A DNA stretch of 19,665 bases, taken from positions 1 through 19,665 of the forward strand of contig CAIKJM010000336.1 in the NCBI GenBank assembly GCA_903827735.1, written 5' to 3'. A program made the translations under genes and the position numbers. Source of the DNA: an uncultured Rhodanobacter sp. (lineage in GTDB: Bacteria; Pseudomonadota; Gammaproteobacteria; Xanthomonadales; Rhodanobacteraceae). The notes under the pieces are model-generated. The model was given only the letters and a program-made list of their open reading frames with translations. It ran no database searches and was not told the origin of the DNA. This document shows positions 1 through 6,751 of this stretch, piece by piece (within the stretch, counting starts at the first letter, position 1; each line of letters begins with the position of its first letter).

Positions 1-26
1 AGGCGGTGCTTGCCGTACTGAAGTAA
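1..26 (+). CDS. Possible 3' end of an unidentified upstream gene
   Basis: The first complete codons read A-V-L-A-V-L-K followed by TAA at 24-26, and a strong hairpin terminator starts 28 bases later. The same short peptide tail (A-V-L-A-A-L-K, stop) recurs at 114-137 before a second copy of the terminator. The differences inside the tail are one synonymous change (ctt/cta) and one conservative change (Val/Ala), which suits coding sequence. Too little is present to name the protein. The alternative is that both copies are non-coding repeats. Confidence 0.35.
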
Positions 27-53
27 CCGGCGGTTGCTCCGCATGTCGTCGCT

Positions 54-90
54 CCAAGAAAAAAGCGCCTCATGGGCGCTTTTTTCTTGG
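54..90 (+). terminator. Strong intrinsic terminator, bidirectional (copy A)
   Basis: A perfect 16-bp stem (54-69 with 75-90) closes a 5-base loop. The stem has an A run on the left arm and a T run on the right arm around a GCGCC/GGCGC core, so it could act on either strand. It sits just after the putative gene tail ending at 26. Confidence 0.85.
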
Positions 91-111
91 TCAGTTTGTA
101 GCCCAATTACG

Positions 112-200
112 ATGCGGTGCTAGCCGCACTGAAGTAATCGCAATCCCTACGCACGTCGTCAGTCCAAGAAAAAAGCGCCGCAAGGGCGCTTTTTTCTTCG
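112..200 (+). repeat. Gene-tail/terminator repeat, copy B (probable relic)
   Basis: This is the second copy of the unit at 1-90. Its coding-like tail ends with TAA at 135-137. In the same frame a stop (TAG, 99-101) lies only a few codons upstream, and copy A's terminator ends at 90. It therefore cannot be the end of an intact gene, and a leftover 3' end from a collapsed tandem duplication is the simplest reading. Confidence 0.65.
166..198. terminator. Bidirectional terminator between copy B and gap
   Basis: A 14-bp perfect stem (166-179 with 185-198) with a 5-base loop, an A run on the left and a T run on the right. It lies 19 bases beyond the gap stop codon and serves gap on the minus strand. 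It can also stop plus-strand transcripts arriving from the left edge. Confidence 0.88.
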
Positions 201-216
201 TCAAATGCAAGCCAGC

Positions 217-1218
217 TTACTTGGCGACCACGCGCACCATTTCCAGGCACTTGTTCGAATAGCCCCACTCGTTGTCGTACCAGGACACCAGCTTGACGAA
301 GGTCGAGTCCAGCGCGATGCCGGCGTTGGCGTCGAACACCGAGGTGCGGGTTTCGCCGCGGAAATCGGTGGCGACCACGGCGTCTTCGGTGTAGCCCAGT
401 ACACCCTTCAACGCACCTTCGCTCTGCGCCTTCATTTCGGCGCAGATCTCGGCGTAGGTGGCCGGCTTTTCCAGCTCGCAGGTCAGGTCGACCACGGAAA
501 CGTCCGAGGTCGGCACGCGGAAGCTCATGCCGGTTAGCTTCTTGTTGAGCTCCGGAATCACCACACCCACGGCCTTGGCCGCGCCGGTGGACGAAGGAAT
601 GATGTTTTCCAGAATGCCGCGGCCGCCGCGCCAGTCCTTCGAGGATGGGCCGTCGACCGTTTTTTGCGTGGCCGTGGTGGCATGCACGGTGGTCATGAGG
701 CCGCGCTTGATGCCCCACTTGTCGTTGATCACCTTGGCCAGCGGGGCCAGGCAGTTGGTGGTGCACGACGCGTTGGAGATGATCGCTTCGCCCTTGTAGC
801 TCTTGTCGTTGACGCCGTAGACGAACATCGGCGTGTCGTCCTTCGACGGCGCGGACAGGATCACCTTCTTGGCGCCGGCGTCGATATGCTTCTGCGCGCC
901 TTCCTTGGTGAGGAAGATGCCGGTGGATTCGATCACCACCTCAGCGCCGACCTCATCCCACTTCAGCGCCGCCGGGTCGCGCTCGGCGGTGAGGCGGATC
1001 TTCTTGCCGTTGATCACCAGCGTGGTGCCCTCGACCGATACGTCGCCCTTGAAGCGGCCGTGCACGGAGTCGTATTGCAGCATATACGCCAGGTAGTCCG
1101 GTTCCAGCAGATCGTTGATCGCGACGATTTCGATGTCGTTGCCGAAGTTCTGCACGGCGGCGCGCAGTACGTTGCGGCCGATGCGGCCGAAGCCGTTGAT
1201 GCCTACCTTGATCGTCAT
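217..1218 (-). CDS. gap: Glyceraldehyde-3-phosphate dehydrogenase (type I)
   Basis: This enzyme catalyses the reversible, phosphate-dependent oxidation of glyceraldehyde-3-phosphate to 1,3-bisphosphoglycerate with NAD+, in the cytosol, in glycolysis and gluconeogenesis. The 333-residue length is typical. The N-terminal Rossmann motif GINGFGRIGR (residues 6-15) is intact. The catalytic motif SCTTNC carries the nucleophile Cys152, and the partner base is His179 in TTVHATT. The chosen ATG (1218) is preceded by GGGAG about ten bases upstream. The frame stays open another 50 codons, but that extension has no family similarity. The gene is divergent from the nuclease gene at 1383 and ends at the terminator at 166-198. 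Its product feeds Pgk, encoded ~10 kb away in this window. Identification is secure. Confidence 0.97.
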   Translation of the reverse strand: MTIKVGINGFGRIGRNVLRAAVQNFGNDIEIVAINDLLEPDYLAYMLQYDSVHGRFKGDVSVEGTTLVINGKKIRLTAERDPAALKWDEVGAEVVIESTGIFLTKEGAQKHIDAGAKKVILSAPSKDDTPMFVYGVNDKSYKGEAIISNASCTTNCLAPLAKVINDKWGIKRGLMTTVHATTATQKTVDGPSSKDWRGGRGILENIIPSSTGAAKAVGVVIPELNKKLTGMSFRVPTSDVSVVDLTCELEKPATYAEICAEMKAQSEGALKGVLGYTEDAVVATDFRGETRTSVFDANAGIALDSTFVKLVSWYDNEWGYSNKCLEMVRVVAK

Positions 1219-1264
1219 TGCTGGAAACTCCCGCGCGCAGCGCAGCTCGTTGAATGAACCCCGG

Positions 1265-1270
1265 ATTCTA
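1265..1270 (-). promoter_or_regulatory. Possible -10 box for gap
   Basis: TAGAAT on the minus strand lies about 47 bases upstream of the gap ATG, which would give a leader of roughly 40 nt. No convincing -35 hexamer stands 16-18 bases upstream, so this is a weak call. Confidence 0.35.
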
Positions 1271-1382
1271 ACAGGGCGTGCGGGCGAGGCCACCTGCCGC
1301 CCGAAAGAATGTGCGGGTCGAGAGCTGTCATGCGCCTGTGGCAGACTTCTCAGCCCGTCTGTTGCCATCGTGGTCGAACTTC

Positions 1383-2252
1383 ATGAACCTGCGTCCGAAT
1401 CGCCTTGTCGTCGCTGCCTGTGCTGGCCTGCTCGGCCTAGCCACGCCTTTGGCCATGTCCTGGGGCCCTGAAGGGCATGCCATCGTGGCGGATATCGCTC
1501 AGGCGCATCTGGACTCGGCCGCCTCGGCCGAGGTGGCGTCATTGCTGAAGGTGGAAGGGCTGGACCGGTTGGATCAGATTTCCTCGTGGGCCGATGGCAA
1601 CCGCAAGGAGTTTCCACACACCGGCACGTGGCACTACGTCGATATTCCCCTGAAAGCCGAGCGCTACGATGCCGCACGCGATTGCAAAGAGGGCAATTGC
1701 GCCGTCGCCAAACTCGATGAAAACGTCCACGTGCTGGCCGACAAGTCGGCCTCGCCGCAGGCGCGGCTGCTGGCGCTGAAGTGGGTCGTGCATCTGGTTG
1801 GCGACATTCACCAGCCGTTGCATGCCGAAGACAATGACGACAAGGGCGGCAACACCGTGCAGGTGCAGTTTTTCGGTCAGGGTACCAACCTGCATGCCAT
1901 GTGGGACGGCGGCATTCTGCGCCACGCGCTCAACCTGCAGCCCGGGCCGAATTACAGCTTCGATCACGCGGCGGTGCAGGCCGATGCGATGACGCTGGAC
2001 GCGGCTATCTCGCCAGCGCAGCGTGCGAACTGGGCGACGCACAACCTGTTGCCCCAGATTGCCGATGCTTCGATCGTCTGGGCCGACGAGTCGCACATGC
2101 TGGCGCGGAACGTGGCTTACATGGATATCGACAAGCCGTCCGGCGAGGCGTGGTCGCAGCGCTATCAGCAGAAGGCGTGGCCGGTCGTTCAGACCAGGCT
2201 GGAGCAGGGCGGCGTGCGGCTGGCCGAGGTATTGAACGAAGCGTTGGACTGA
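1383..2252 (+). CDS. Secreted S1/P1-type zinc nuclease
   Basis: This is predicted to be an exported, trinuclear-zinc nuclease acting on single-stranded DNA/RNA with 3'-nucleotidase-type chemistry, as known for S1/P1 nucleases. The 289-residue protein starts with a signal peptide, and cleavage after Ser26 would expose Trp27, the mature N-terminus expected in this family. All nine expected zinc ligands can be placed: Trp27, His32, Asp71, His84, His137, Asp141, His147, His171 and Asp175. Their spacing is close to that of P1 nuclease. The frame is open from 1278, but the ATG at 1383 begins the signal peptide, and the earlier part would overlap the region upstream of gap. The gene stands alone, divergent from gap by 164 bp and ahead of pyk. 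It probably scavenges nucleic acid or phosphate. Substrate preference is not visible from sequence. Confidence 0.93.
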   Translation: MNLRPNRLVVAACAGLLGLATPLAMSWGPEGHAIVADIAQAHLDSAASAEVASLLKVEGLDRLDQISSWADGNRKEFPHTGTWHYVDIPLKAERYDAARDCKEGNCAVAKLDENVHVLADKSASPQARLLALKWVVHLVGDIHQPLHAEDNDDKGGNTVQVQFFGQGTNLHAMWDGGILRHALNLQPGPNYSFDHAAVQADAMTLDAAISPAQRANWATHNLLPQIADASIVWADESHMLARNVAYMDIDKPSGEAWSQRYQQKAWPVVQTRLEQGGVRLAEVLNEALD

Positions 2253-2418
2253 CGGGAGAAACGTGACGTCGTGACCGAGTGACGTGTCGATTCGCTAAAA
2301 GCCTCTGTAGAGCGGCGGCTGATATTTTTTCTCACCTGCATTTATGAAAAGCCACGAAAAGTCTGGGTTGCGGTGCTGCATCGTGGTAACGCCGGACCGA
2401 AATTGCTAAGTTGTGCGG

Positions 2419-3894
2419 ATGACTAACGAACTCATCCAGACTCGCCGCACCAAGATCGTCGCCACCCTTGGCCCCGCCACCGATGCACCCGGCATGCTCG
2501 AACGCATCATCAGCGAGGGCGTCGATGTGGTTCGCCTCAACCTCTCGCACGGCCAGCCGGACGATCATCGTGCACGCGCCGCGGCGGTCCGCGAAGCGGC
2601 CGCGAAAGTAGGCAGGGAGGTCGGCATTCTGGCCGATCTGCAGGGTCCGAAAATTCGCATCGAGCGGTTTGCCAACGGACCGATCGAGCTGCAGACGGGT
2701 GCAGCTTTCGTGCTTGAATGCCGACCCGATGCGGCTCCCGGCACGCTCGATCGCGTAGGTGTCAGCTATTACGGCCTGCCGCACGATGTGCATGCCGGCG
2801 ACGTATTGCTGCTCGATGACGGTCTGGTGGGGCTAGATGTCATCAGCGTGCAGGGCGCCGATATTCACTGCATCGTGCAGATTGGCGGCCGGTTGTCCGA
2901 TCGCAAAGGCCTCAATCGCCAGGGCGGCGGGCTTTCGGTGGAGGCGTTGTCGGACAAGGATCGCAACGACATCAAGCTCGCGGCCGAGATCGGTGCCGAC
3001 TTTCTGGCCGTGTCGTTCGTGCGCTCCGCCGCGGACATGAATCAGGCTCGCCAGCTGCTGCACGAAGCCGGTGGCAACGCTGCACTGGTGGCAAAGATCG
3101 AGCGCGCCGACGCGATTCCCGTGCTGGGCGAAATCATCGACGCGTCCGATGTGGTGATGGTGGCGCGCGGCGATCTGGGCGTAGAGATCGGTGACGCCGA
3201 ATTGCCCGGCCTGCAGAAAAAGATCATCCGCGAATCGGTGGAGCGTAACCGCGCCGTGATTACCGCGACGCAGATGCTGCAGTCGATGGTGCGATCGCCG
3301 ATTCCCACCCGCGCCGAAGTGCTCGACGTGGCCAATGCGGTGATCGACGGCACCGATGCGGTGATGCTGTCGGAGGAGACCGCCGCCGGCGCCCATCCGG
3401 ACAAGGCCGTGGCTGCGATGCGCCGTATCTGCCTCGGTGCCGAACGCCAGTTCGAACCGAAAGACGATCTGGCCGGCCAGGGCCGCACGATCGATCGCAC
3501 GGATCAGGCGATCGCGCTGGCTGCCATGCTGCTGGCCAGCGAGCTAGGCGTGCGGGCCATCGTCGCGCTCACCGAGACCGGTGCGACGGCGCAGTGGCTG
3601 TCGCGCTATCGCAGCGCCGTGCCGATCTACGCACTGTCGCCGTTCGACGATGCGCGTCGCCGCATGCTGATGCTGCGCGACGTGCAGCCGGTCAAGTTCA
3701 ACCATGTGGGGTTGACCAGCGCATCGTCCGCGCGGGCGGCCGTGCAGCAGCTGTTCGGCGCGGGCAAACTGAGTGAGGGCGATCGTGTCGTGCTCACCCA
3801 CGGCGACCACGTCGGCCGCGGTGGCGGCACCAACACGCTGAAGCTGCTTTCCGTGGGTGCCGAAGGCATGGTCGAGAGTCTGCGCGATCTTTGA
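2419..3894 (+). CDS. pyk: Pyruvate kinase
   Basis: This enzyme transfers phosphate from phosphoenolpyruvate to ADP, giving pyruvate and ATP, in the last step of glycolysis. It has 491 residues. The N-terminal TKIVATLGPA and RLNLSHG motifs are followed by DLQGPKIR (residues 73-80), which leads into the B domain. Active-site residues in the barrel are Lys226 and Glu228 (AKIER), Asp252 (ARGDLG) and Thr284 (ITATQML), then the PTRAEVLDVANAV and DGTDAVMLS blocks. The C-terminal domain carries ALTETGATA and a Gly-rich end near HVGRGGG. Length and C-terminal domain fit the bacterial PykA-like type. A GTG two codons upstream (2413) is an alternative start; neither has a strong Shine-Dalgarno site. No terminator follows, so transcription could continue towards the gene at 3997. 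Confidence 0.96.
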   Translation: MTNELIQTRRTKIVATLGPATDAPGMLERIISEGVDVVRLNLSHGQPDDHRARAAAVREAAAKVGREVGILADLQGPKIRIERFANGPIELQTGAAFVLECRPDAAPGTLDRVGVSYYGLPHDVHAGDVLLLDDGLVGLDVISVQGADIHCIVQIGGRLSDRKGLNRQGGGLSVEALSDKDRNDIKLAAEIGADFLAVSFVRSAADMNQARQLLHEAGGNAALVAKIERADAIPVLGEIIDASDVVMVARGDLGVEIGDAELPGLQKKIIRESVERNRAVITATQMLQSMVRSPIPTRAEVLDVANAVIDGTDAVMLSEETAAGAHPDKAVAAMRRICLGAERQFEPKDDLAGQGRTIDRTDQAIALAAMLLASELGVRAIVALTETGATAQWLSRYRSAVPIYALSPFDDARRRMLMLRDVQPVKFNHVGLTSASSARAAVQQLFGAGKLSEGDRVVLTHGDHVGRGGGTNTLKLLSVGAEGMVESLRDL

Positions 3895-3926
3895 TGAATG
3901 GGGCGCTCGATCTTTATGCCGGCGGT

Positions 3927-3956
3927 TTCGCCAGGTATCGAAGACGCGACTACACT
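3927..3956 (+). promoter_or_regulatory. Possible promoter of the TonB-C-like gene
   Basis: TTCGCC (3927-3932) and TACACT (3951-3956) are separated by 18 bases and would place the transcript start about 34 bases before the ATG at 3997. Both hexamers are only partial matches to the sigma-70 consensus, so this is tentative. Confidence 0.3.
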
Positions 3957-3996
3957 TCGAGTATCAGCTTGTCCCGCGCCCATTCAGGAGATCGCC

Positions 3997-4437
3997 ATGA
4001 AATCGATATTTTGCCCGCTTGGTAAAGGCCTTTTGTTGGTACTGGCACTGGGGAGCACCGCGCCGGTGATGGCGCAGGCGCGCAGGCTGGACCCGGAGCA
4101 TCTCTCGCACGATTGGATTCTGCTCAATACCAATGTGCAGATGAATACGCCCAACAGCGGCCTGAATCTGGACAAGCCCGGTTGTGTGGCGGTGACTTAC
4201 ACCGTGGGCTCGGGTGGCGTGCCGATGAACGTGAAGGTGGCCAAGGTCGTGCCGCGCAGCGATCTGGGTCCGGCGGCGGCCAGTGCGGTGGCCAATTTCC
4301 GCTACGGGCCGTCGCTGACCAACCGCCAGGGTGATCCGGTGGATACCTATTACGTCGTAGCGTTCAATTCGCCCGACGACAAAGCCAAGCGCCAGGCGCT
4401 GACAGATGCCTGCAAGCTGCCGGGTTACGGGCAGTAA
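3997..4437 (+). CDS. Small secreted protein with a TonB C-terminal-like domain
   Basis: The 146-residue protein begins with a signal peptide (basic start, hydrophobic residues 11-26, cleavage likely after Ala26 or Ala28). The rest is a short linker and a region at about 60-123 resembling the TonB C-terminal fold: VAVTYTVGSGGVPMNVKV, a helix-like SAVANF segment and a final DTYYVVAF strand. It lacks the proline-rich spanning region of a true TonB and has no ExbB/ExbD neighbours. Cys63 and Cys139 could form a periplasmic disulfide. The start is fixed by CAGGAG six bases before the ATG; the frame is open from 3898 but that stretch shows no signal sequence. It lies between pyk and fba. The partner and role are unknown. 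Domain assignment is by pattern and moderately sure; secretion is more certain. Confidence 0.75.
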   Translation: MKSIFCPLGKGLLLVLALGSTAPVMAQARRLDPEHLSHDWILLNTNVQMNTPNSGLNLDKPGCVAVTYTVGSGGVPMNVKVAKVVPRSDLGPAAASAVANFRYGPSLTNRQGDPVDTYYVVAFNSPDDKAKRQALTDACKLPGYGQ

Positions 4438-4525
4438 TCAGCCAAGCCGAGCCGCAAAACCCCGCCGGCGAATTGCGCGCGAAGCCTTGATACGGCGCCT
4501 GCAGGTCGGTTTTGCCGATCTGGCC

Positions 4526-4531
4526 TATAAT
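4526..4531 (+). promoter_or_regulatory. Consensus -10 box upstream of fba
   Basis: A perfect TATAAT lies 84 bases before the fba start, predicting a transcript start near 4538. No good TTGACA-like element sits 16-19 bases upstream. A TTGATA at 4487-4492 is too far away. The box immediately precedes the hairpin at 4547-4570. Confidence 0.5.
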
Positions 4532-4546
4532 TGATGTTTTGAACCA

Positions 4547-4579
4547 CGCCGCTTCGATCCCGAAGCGGCGGTCTTTTTT
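4547..4579 (+). terminator. Terminator-like hairpin in the fba leader
   Basis: A perfect 10-bp stem (4547-4556 with 4561-4570) closes a 4-base loop and is followed by a T-rich run ending in six Ts. It can terminate transcripts from pyk and the TonB-C-like gene. Because it lies downstream of the TATAAT at 4526-4531 and 36 bases before the fba ATG, it may also be the first structure in the fba mRNA. Confidence 0.75.
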
Positions 4580-4614
4580 GCGGTCCCGCATCGCCTTCGC
4601 ACTACGGAGTCAGC

Positions 4615-5622
4615 ATGAGTATTGAAGATCTCGAAAGCATCGCCCTGGCGATGGTCGCGCCCGGCAAGGGCATTATCGCCATCGACGAGTCGACCAACAC
4701 GATCGCCAAACGCTTCGACGCCGTGGGCATCGAAAATACCGAGGAAAATCGTCGCGCCTACCGCGAATTGCTGCTGACCACGCCCGGTCTGTCCGAGCAT
4801 ATTTCCGGTGCGATCCTGTACGACGAGACGATCCGCCAGTCGACCAAGGACGGCGTGCCGTTTACCCAGATCATGAAGAAGGCCGGCATCATTCCCGGCA
4901 TCAAGGTCGACAAGGGCCCGCAGCCGCTGGCCGGTTTCCCGGGCGACGTCGTCACCGAAGGCCTCGATGGCCTGCGCGAGCGCCTGCAGGAATACGCCAA
5001 GCTCGGCGCGCAGTTCGCCAAGTGGCGCGCCGTGATCAACATCAGCGAAGACAACCCAAGCTCCAGTGCGATCGAAGCCAACTGCCACGTGCTGGCACGC
5101 TACGCCGCGCTGTGCCAGGAGGCGGGTATAGTGCCGATGGTCGAGCCGGAAGTGATCATGGACGGCGACCACAGCATCGAGGTGAGCTACGAGGTGCACG
5201 AGGCCGTGCTGCGCAGCCTGTTCAACGCGCTGTACGAGCAGAACGTGATGCTGGAAGGCACCATTCTGAAAGTCAGCATGGTCATTCCCGGCAAGGATTC
5301 GGACGAGCAGGTCGATGTCGAGGAAGTGGCCGAAGCCACCGTGCGCGTGCTCAAGACCACCGTGCCGGCTTCGCTGCCGGGCATCGTATTCCTCTCCGGC
5401 GGTCAGACGGATGAGCAATCCACTGCCCACCTCAATGCGATGAACCGCATCGGGCCGCATCCCTGGCCGCTGTCGTTCTCGTACGGCCGCGCCATGCAGC
5501 AGGCGGCACTAAAGCTGTGGGCCAAGGACATGAAGGCGAATTACGTCGAAGCCCAAAAGACGGTCTATGCGCGTGCGCGCGACAACGGCCTTGCCGCACT
5601 GGGTCAGTGGCACGCCAAGTAA
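4615..5622 (+). CDS. fba: Class I fructose-bisphosphate aldolase
   Basis: This enzyme cleaves fructose-1,6-bisphosphate to dihydroxyacetone phosphate and glyceraldehyde-3-phosphate (and the reverse) through a lysine Schiff base, without a metal. The 335-residue protein has the class I active site: Asp24 in AIDES, Lys97 in GIKVDKG, Lys136 in AKWRAV, Glu177 in MVEPEV and the Schiff-base Lys219 in TILKVSM. The C-terminus ends in HAK and lacks the terminal Tyr of animal enzymes. GGAG sits five bases before the ATG. It is preceded by a -10 box and hairpin and followed by a terminator, so it looks like a single-gene transcription unit. Use of class I rather than zinc-dependent class II agrees with what is known for Xanthomonas relatives. 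Confidence 0.96.
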   Translation: MSIEDLESIALAMVAPGKGIIAIDESTNTIAKRFDAVGIENTEENRRAYRELLLTTPGLSEHISGAILYDETIRQSTKDGVPFTQIMKKAGIIPGIKVDKGPQPLAGFPGDVVTEGLDGLRERLQEYAKLGAQFAKWRAVINISEDNPSSSAIEANCHVLARYAALCQEAGIVPMVEPEVIMDGDHSIEVSYEVHEAVLRSLFNALYEQNVMLEGTILKVSMVIPGKDSDEQVDVEEVAEATVRVLKTTVPASLPGIVFLSGGQTDEQSTAHLNAMNRIGPHPWPLSFSYGRAMQQAALKLWAKDMKANYVEAQKTVYARARDNGLAALGQWHAK

Positions 5623-5651
5623 AGCCAAGCGCATCTTTTCGATCAGCATAA

Positions 5652-5679
5652 AAAAACGGGCGCCTGGGCGCCCGTTTTT
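5652..5679. terminator. Bidirectional terminator between fba and barrel gene 1
   Basis: A GC stem (CGGGCGC at 5657-5663 pairing with 5668-5674) is flanked by an A run on the left and a T run on the right, so it works on both strands. It ends fba on the plus strand and the convergent barrel gene on the minus strand. Its core closely matches the terminator at 6682-6710. Confidence 0.88.
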
Positions 5680-5741
5680 CTTTATCGCTACATCGAGAAG
5701 CGCGCCCAGAGTTTTACTCGACGCGCCAGCCGCCGATCTTT

Positions 5742-6419
5742 TTAGAAACGGTACTCGGCGCTAGCCGTCAGCGTGTTGGTGTCCAGGCCCACACGGGTGC
5801 CGGCGAACTGACCGTTGGTGAGACTCGGATCGCGGTTGACGCCGTAGTAGGTGTAGTTCACGCCTACCGACCAATGCTGGTTGATGTCCCAGCCCGTGCC
5901 CACGCCGGCGTAGTAGCCGATATTGTTGGAAAAGCTGCGACGCACCGGGAACTGGGTGTCTTCCGACAGCGCTGAACCGTGCGCATCGAACACACCGCCA
6001 CGCAGATTGATGTACCAGGCCGGGGTCAGGTTCAGACGCATCGCCCCGCCCAGGGTGGCACCGCGTAGGTTCGAACGCGCGTCACCGATAGTGCCTCCGT
6101 TGGCCAGATAGTTCTGGTTGACGTCGGACTTGGCGTCGAACTTGCCCAGATACACATAGCCCAACTCCGCACCGATCGACATGTCGGGGCTAACAGCCCA
6201 GCGGTAGCCGCCGGTCAGCGCGCCGGCGTAGTTGGCCTTGCGATAGGTCTGGTTGTCATTGGCGCGACTGGCGCCGAGGTCACCGTCGACGTACCAACCG
6301 GAGTGCGACTTCCAGCCAGCCTGGGTGCTGCTGTCCGTGGAAGCGTCTTGCGCAAAGGCGGCCGGGATGGCGAGGACGCCGGCTGTGGCGAGTGCGATGG
6401 CAAACAGTGTCTTTTTCAT
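5742..6419 (-). CDS. Outer-membrane beta-barrel protein 1 (OmpA-like/OMP_b-brl type)
   Basis: The 225-residue protein has a clear signal peptide with cleavage likely after Ala23 (PAAFA|QDA). The mature part has alternating amphipathic strands, many aromatic girdle residues and a C-terminal EYRF, the terminal Phe signature read by the BAM complex. Length suits an eight-stranded barrel of the OmpA transmembrane/opacity class. AGGAG lies eight bases before the ATG. It is a paralogue of the neighbouring gene at 6752-7477, sharing GGYRW, GAELGY-like, AGVGTGWD and AEYRF blocks. A sigma-70-like promoter lies at 6551-6580 and a terminator at 5652-5679, so it is probably expressed on its own. Function (structural, adhesin or small porin) cannot be told from sequence. 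Confidence 0.88.
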   Translation of the reverse strand: MKKTLFAIALATAGVLAIPAAFAQDASTDSSTQAGWKSHSGWYVDGDLGASRANDNQTYRKANYAGALTGGYRWAVSPDMSIGAELGYVYLGKFDAKSDVNQNYLANGGTIGDARSNLRGATLGGAMRLNLTPAWYINLRGGVFDAHGSALSEDTQFPVRRSFSNNIGYYAGVGTGWDINQHWSVGVNYTYYGVNRDPSLTNGQFAGTRVGLDTNTLTASAEYRF

Positions 6420-6550
6420 GGGGGCGTACTCCTAACTTTTTTTGGGTCCGTCCGCGATGCCGGGGGTTCGACGGTCGCGAGCGTCGCACCTGCTCTTAGC
6501 GGTGCTGCGGTATTAGATGGGAGTGCACCTGAAGAGTTTCAATACCGTTA

Positions 6551-6580
6551 AGTACAGAATTAAGCGAACGTTAATGTCAA
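6551..6580 (-). promoter_or_regulatory. Probable promoter of barrel gene 1
   Basis: On the minus strand a perfect TTGACA (6575-6580) is followed after 18 bases by TGTACT (6551-6556). It lies in an AT-rich stretch between the upstream gene's terminator and this gene. The leader would be about 125 nt long, unusually long for this window. Confidence 0.55.
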
Positions 6581-6681
6581 TATTTTTTAAGAGCTTGCAG
6601 CCAAATTATTAAGGTGCTTTCGGCTTTGCGGTCTCTTGGCAGCTGGGAATAATCTTTAGCGCGCCTAACGGTGAAATATGC

Positions 6682-6710
6682 AAAAAAACGGGCGCCCTGG
6701 TGGGCGCCCG
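6682..6710 (-). terminator. Terminator of barrel gene 2
   Basis: A perfect 9-bp GC stem (6689-6697 with 6702-6710) and a 4-base loop are followed, on the minus strand, by seven Ts (6682-6688). It lies 42 bases beyond the stop of the gene at 6752 and isolates it from barrel gene 1. The core sequence is shared with the terminator at 5652-5679. Confidence 0.9.
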
Positions 6711-6751
6711 CTCAGTGTCGTTTTACTCGTTAGCAGCGTTTTGGAAAAAGC

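Larger units (their letters stand above)
1..90 (+). repeat. Gene-tail/terminator repeat, copy A
   Basis: This unit aligns with 112-200, allowing one single-base gap. The first ~26 bases (last seven codons and stop) and the final ~40 bases (terminator hairpin) are nearly identical. The spacer between stop and hairpin is much more diverged. That pattern looks like an old duplication of a gene end with its terminator. Confidence 0.7.

Noticed and set aside
1219..1368. 50-codon N-terminal extension of gap
   Set aside because: The extension lies upstream of a good ribosome binding site and a canonical GAPDH N-terminus, and it has no similarity to the family.
2280..2335. Possible terminator after the nuclease gene (short GC stem followed by a T run near 2325)
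   Set aside because: The stem is only about three base pairs, too weak to support termination.
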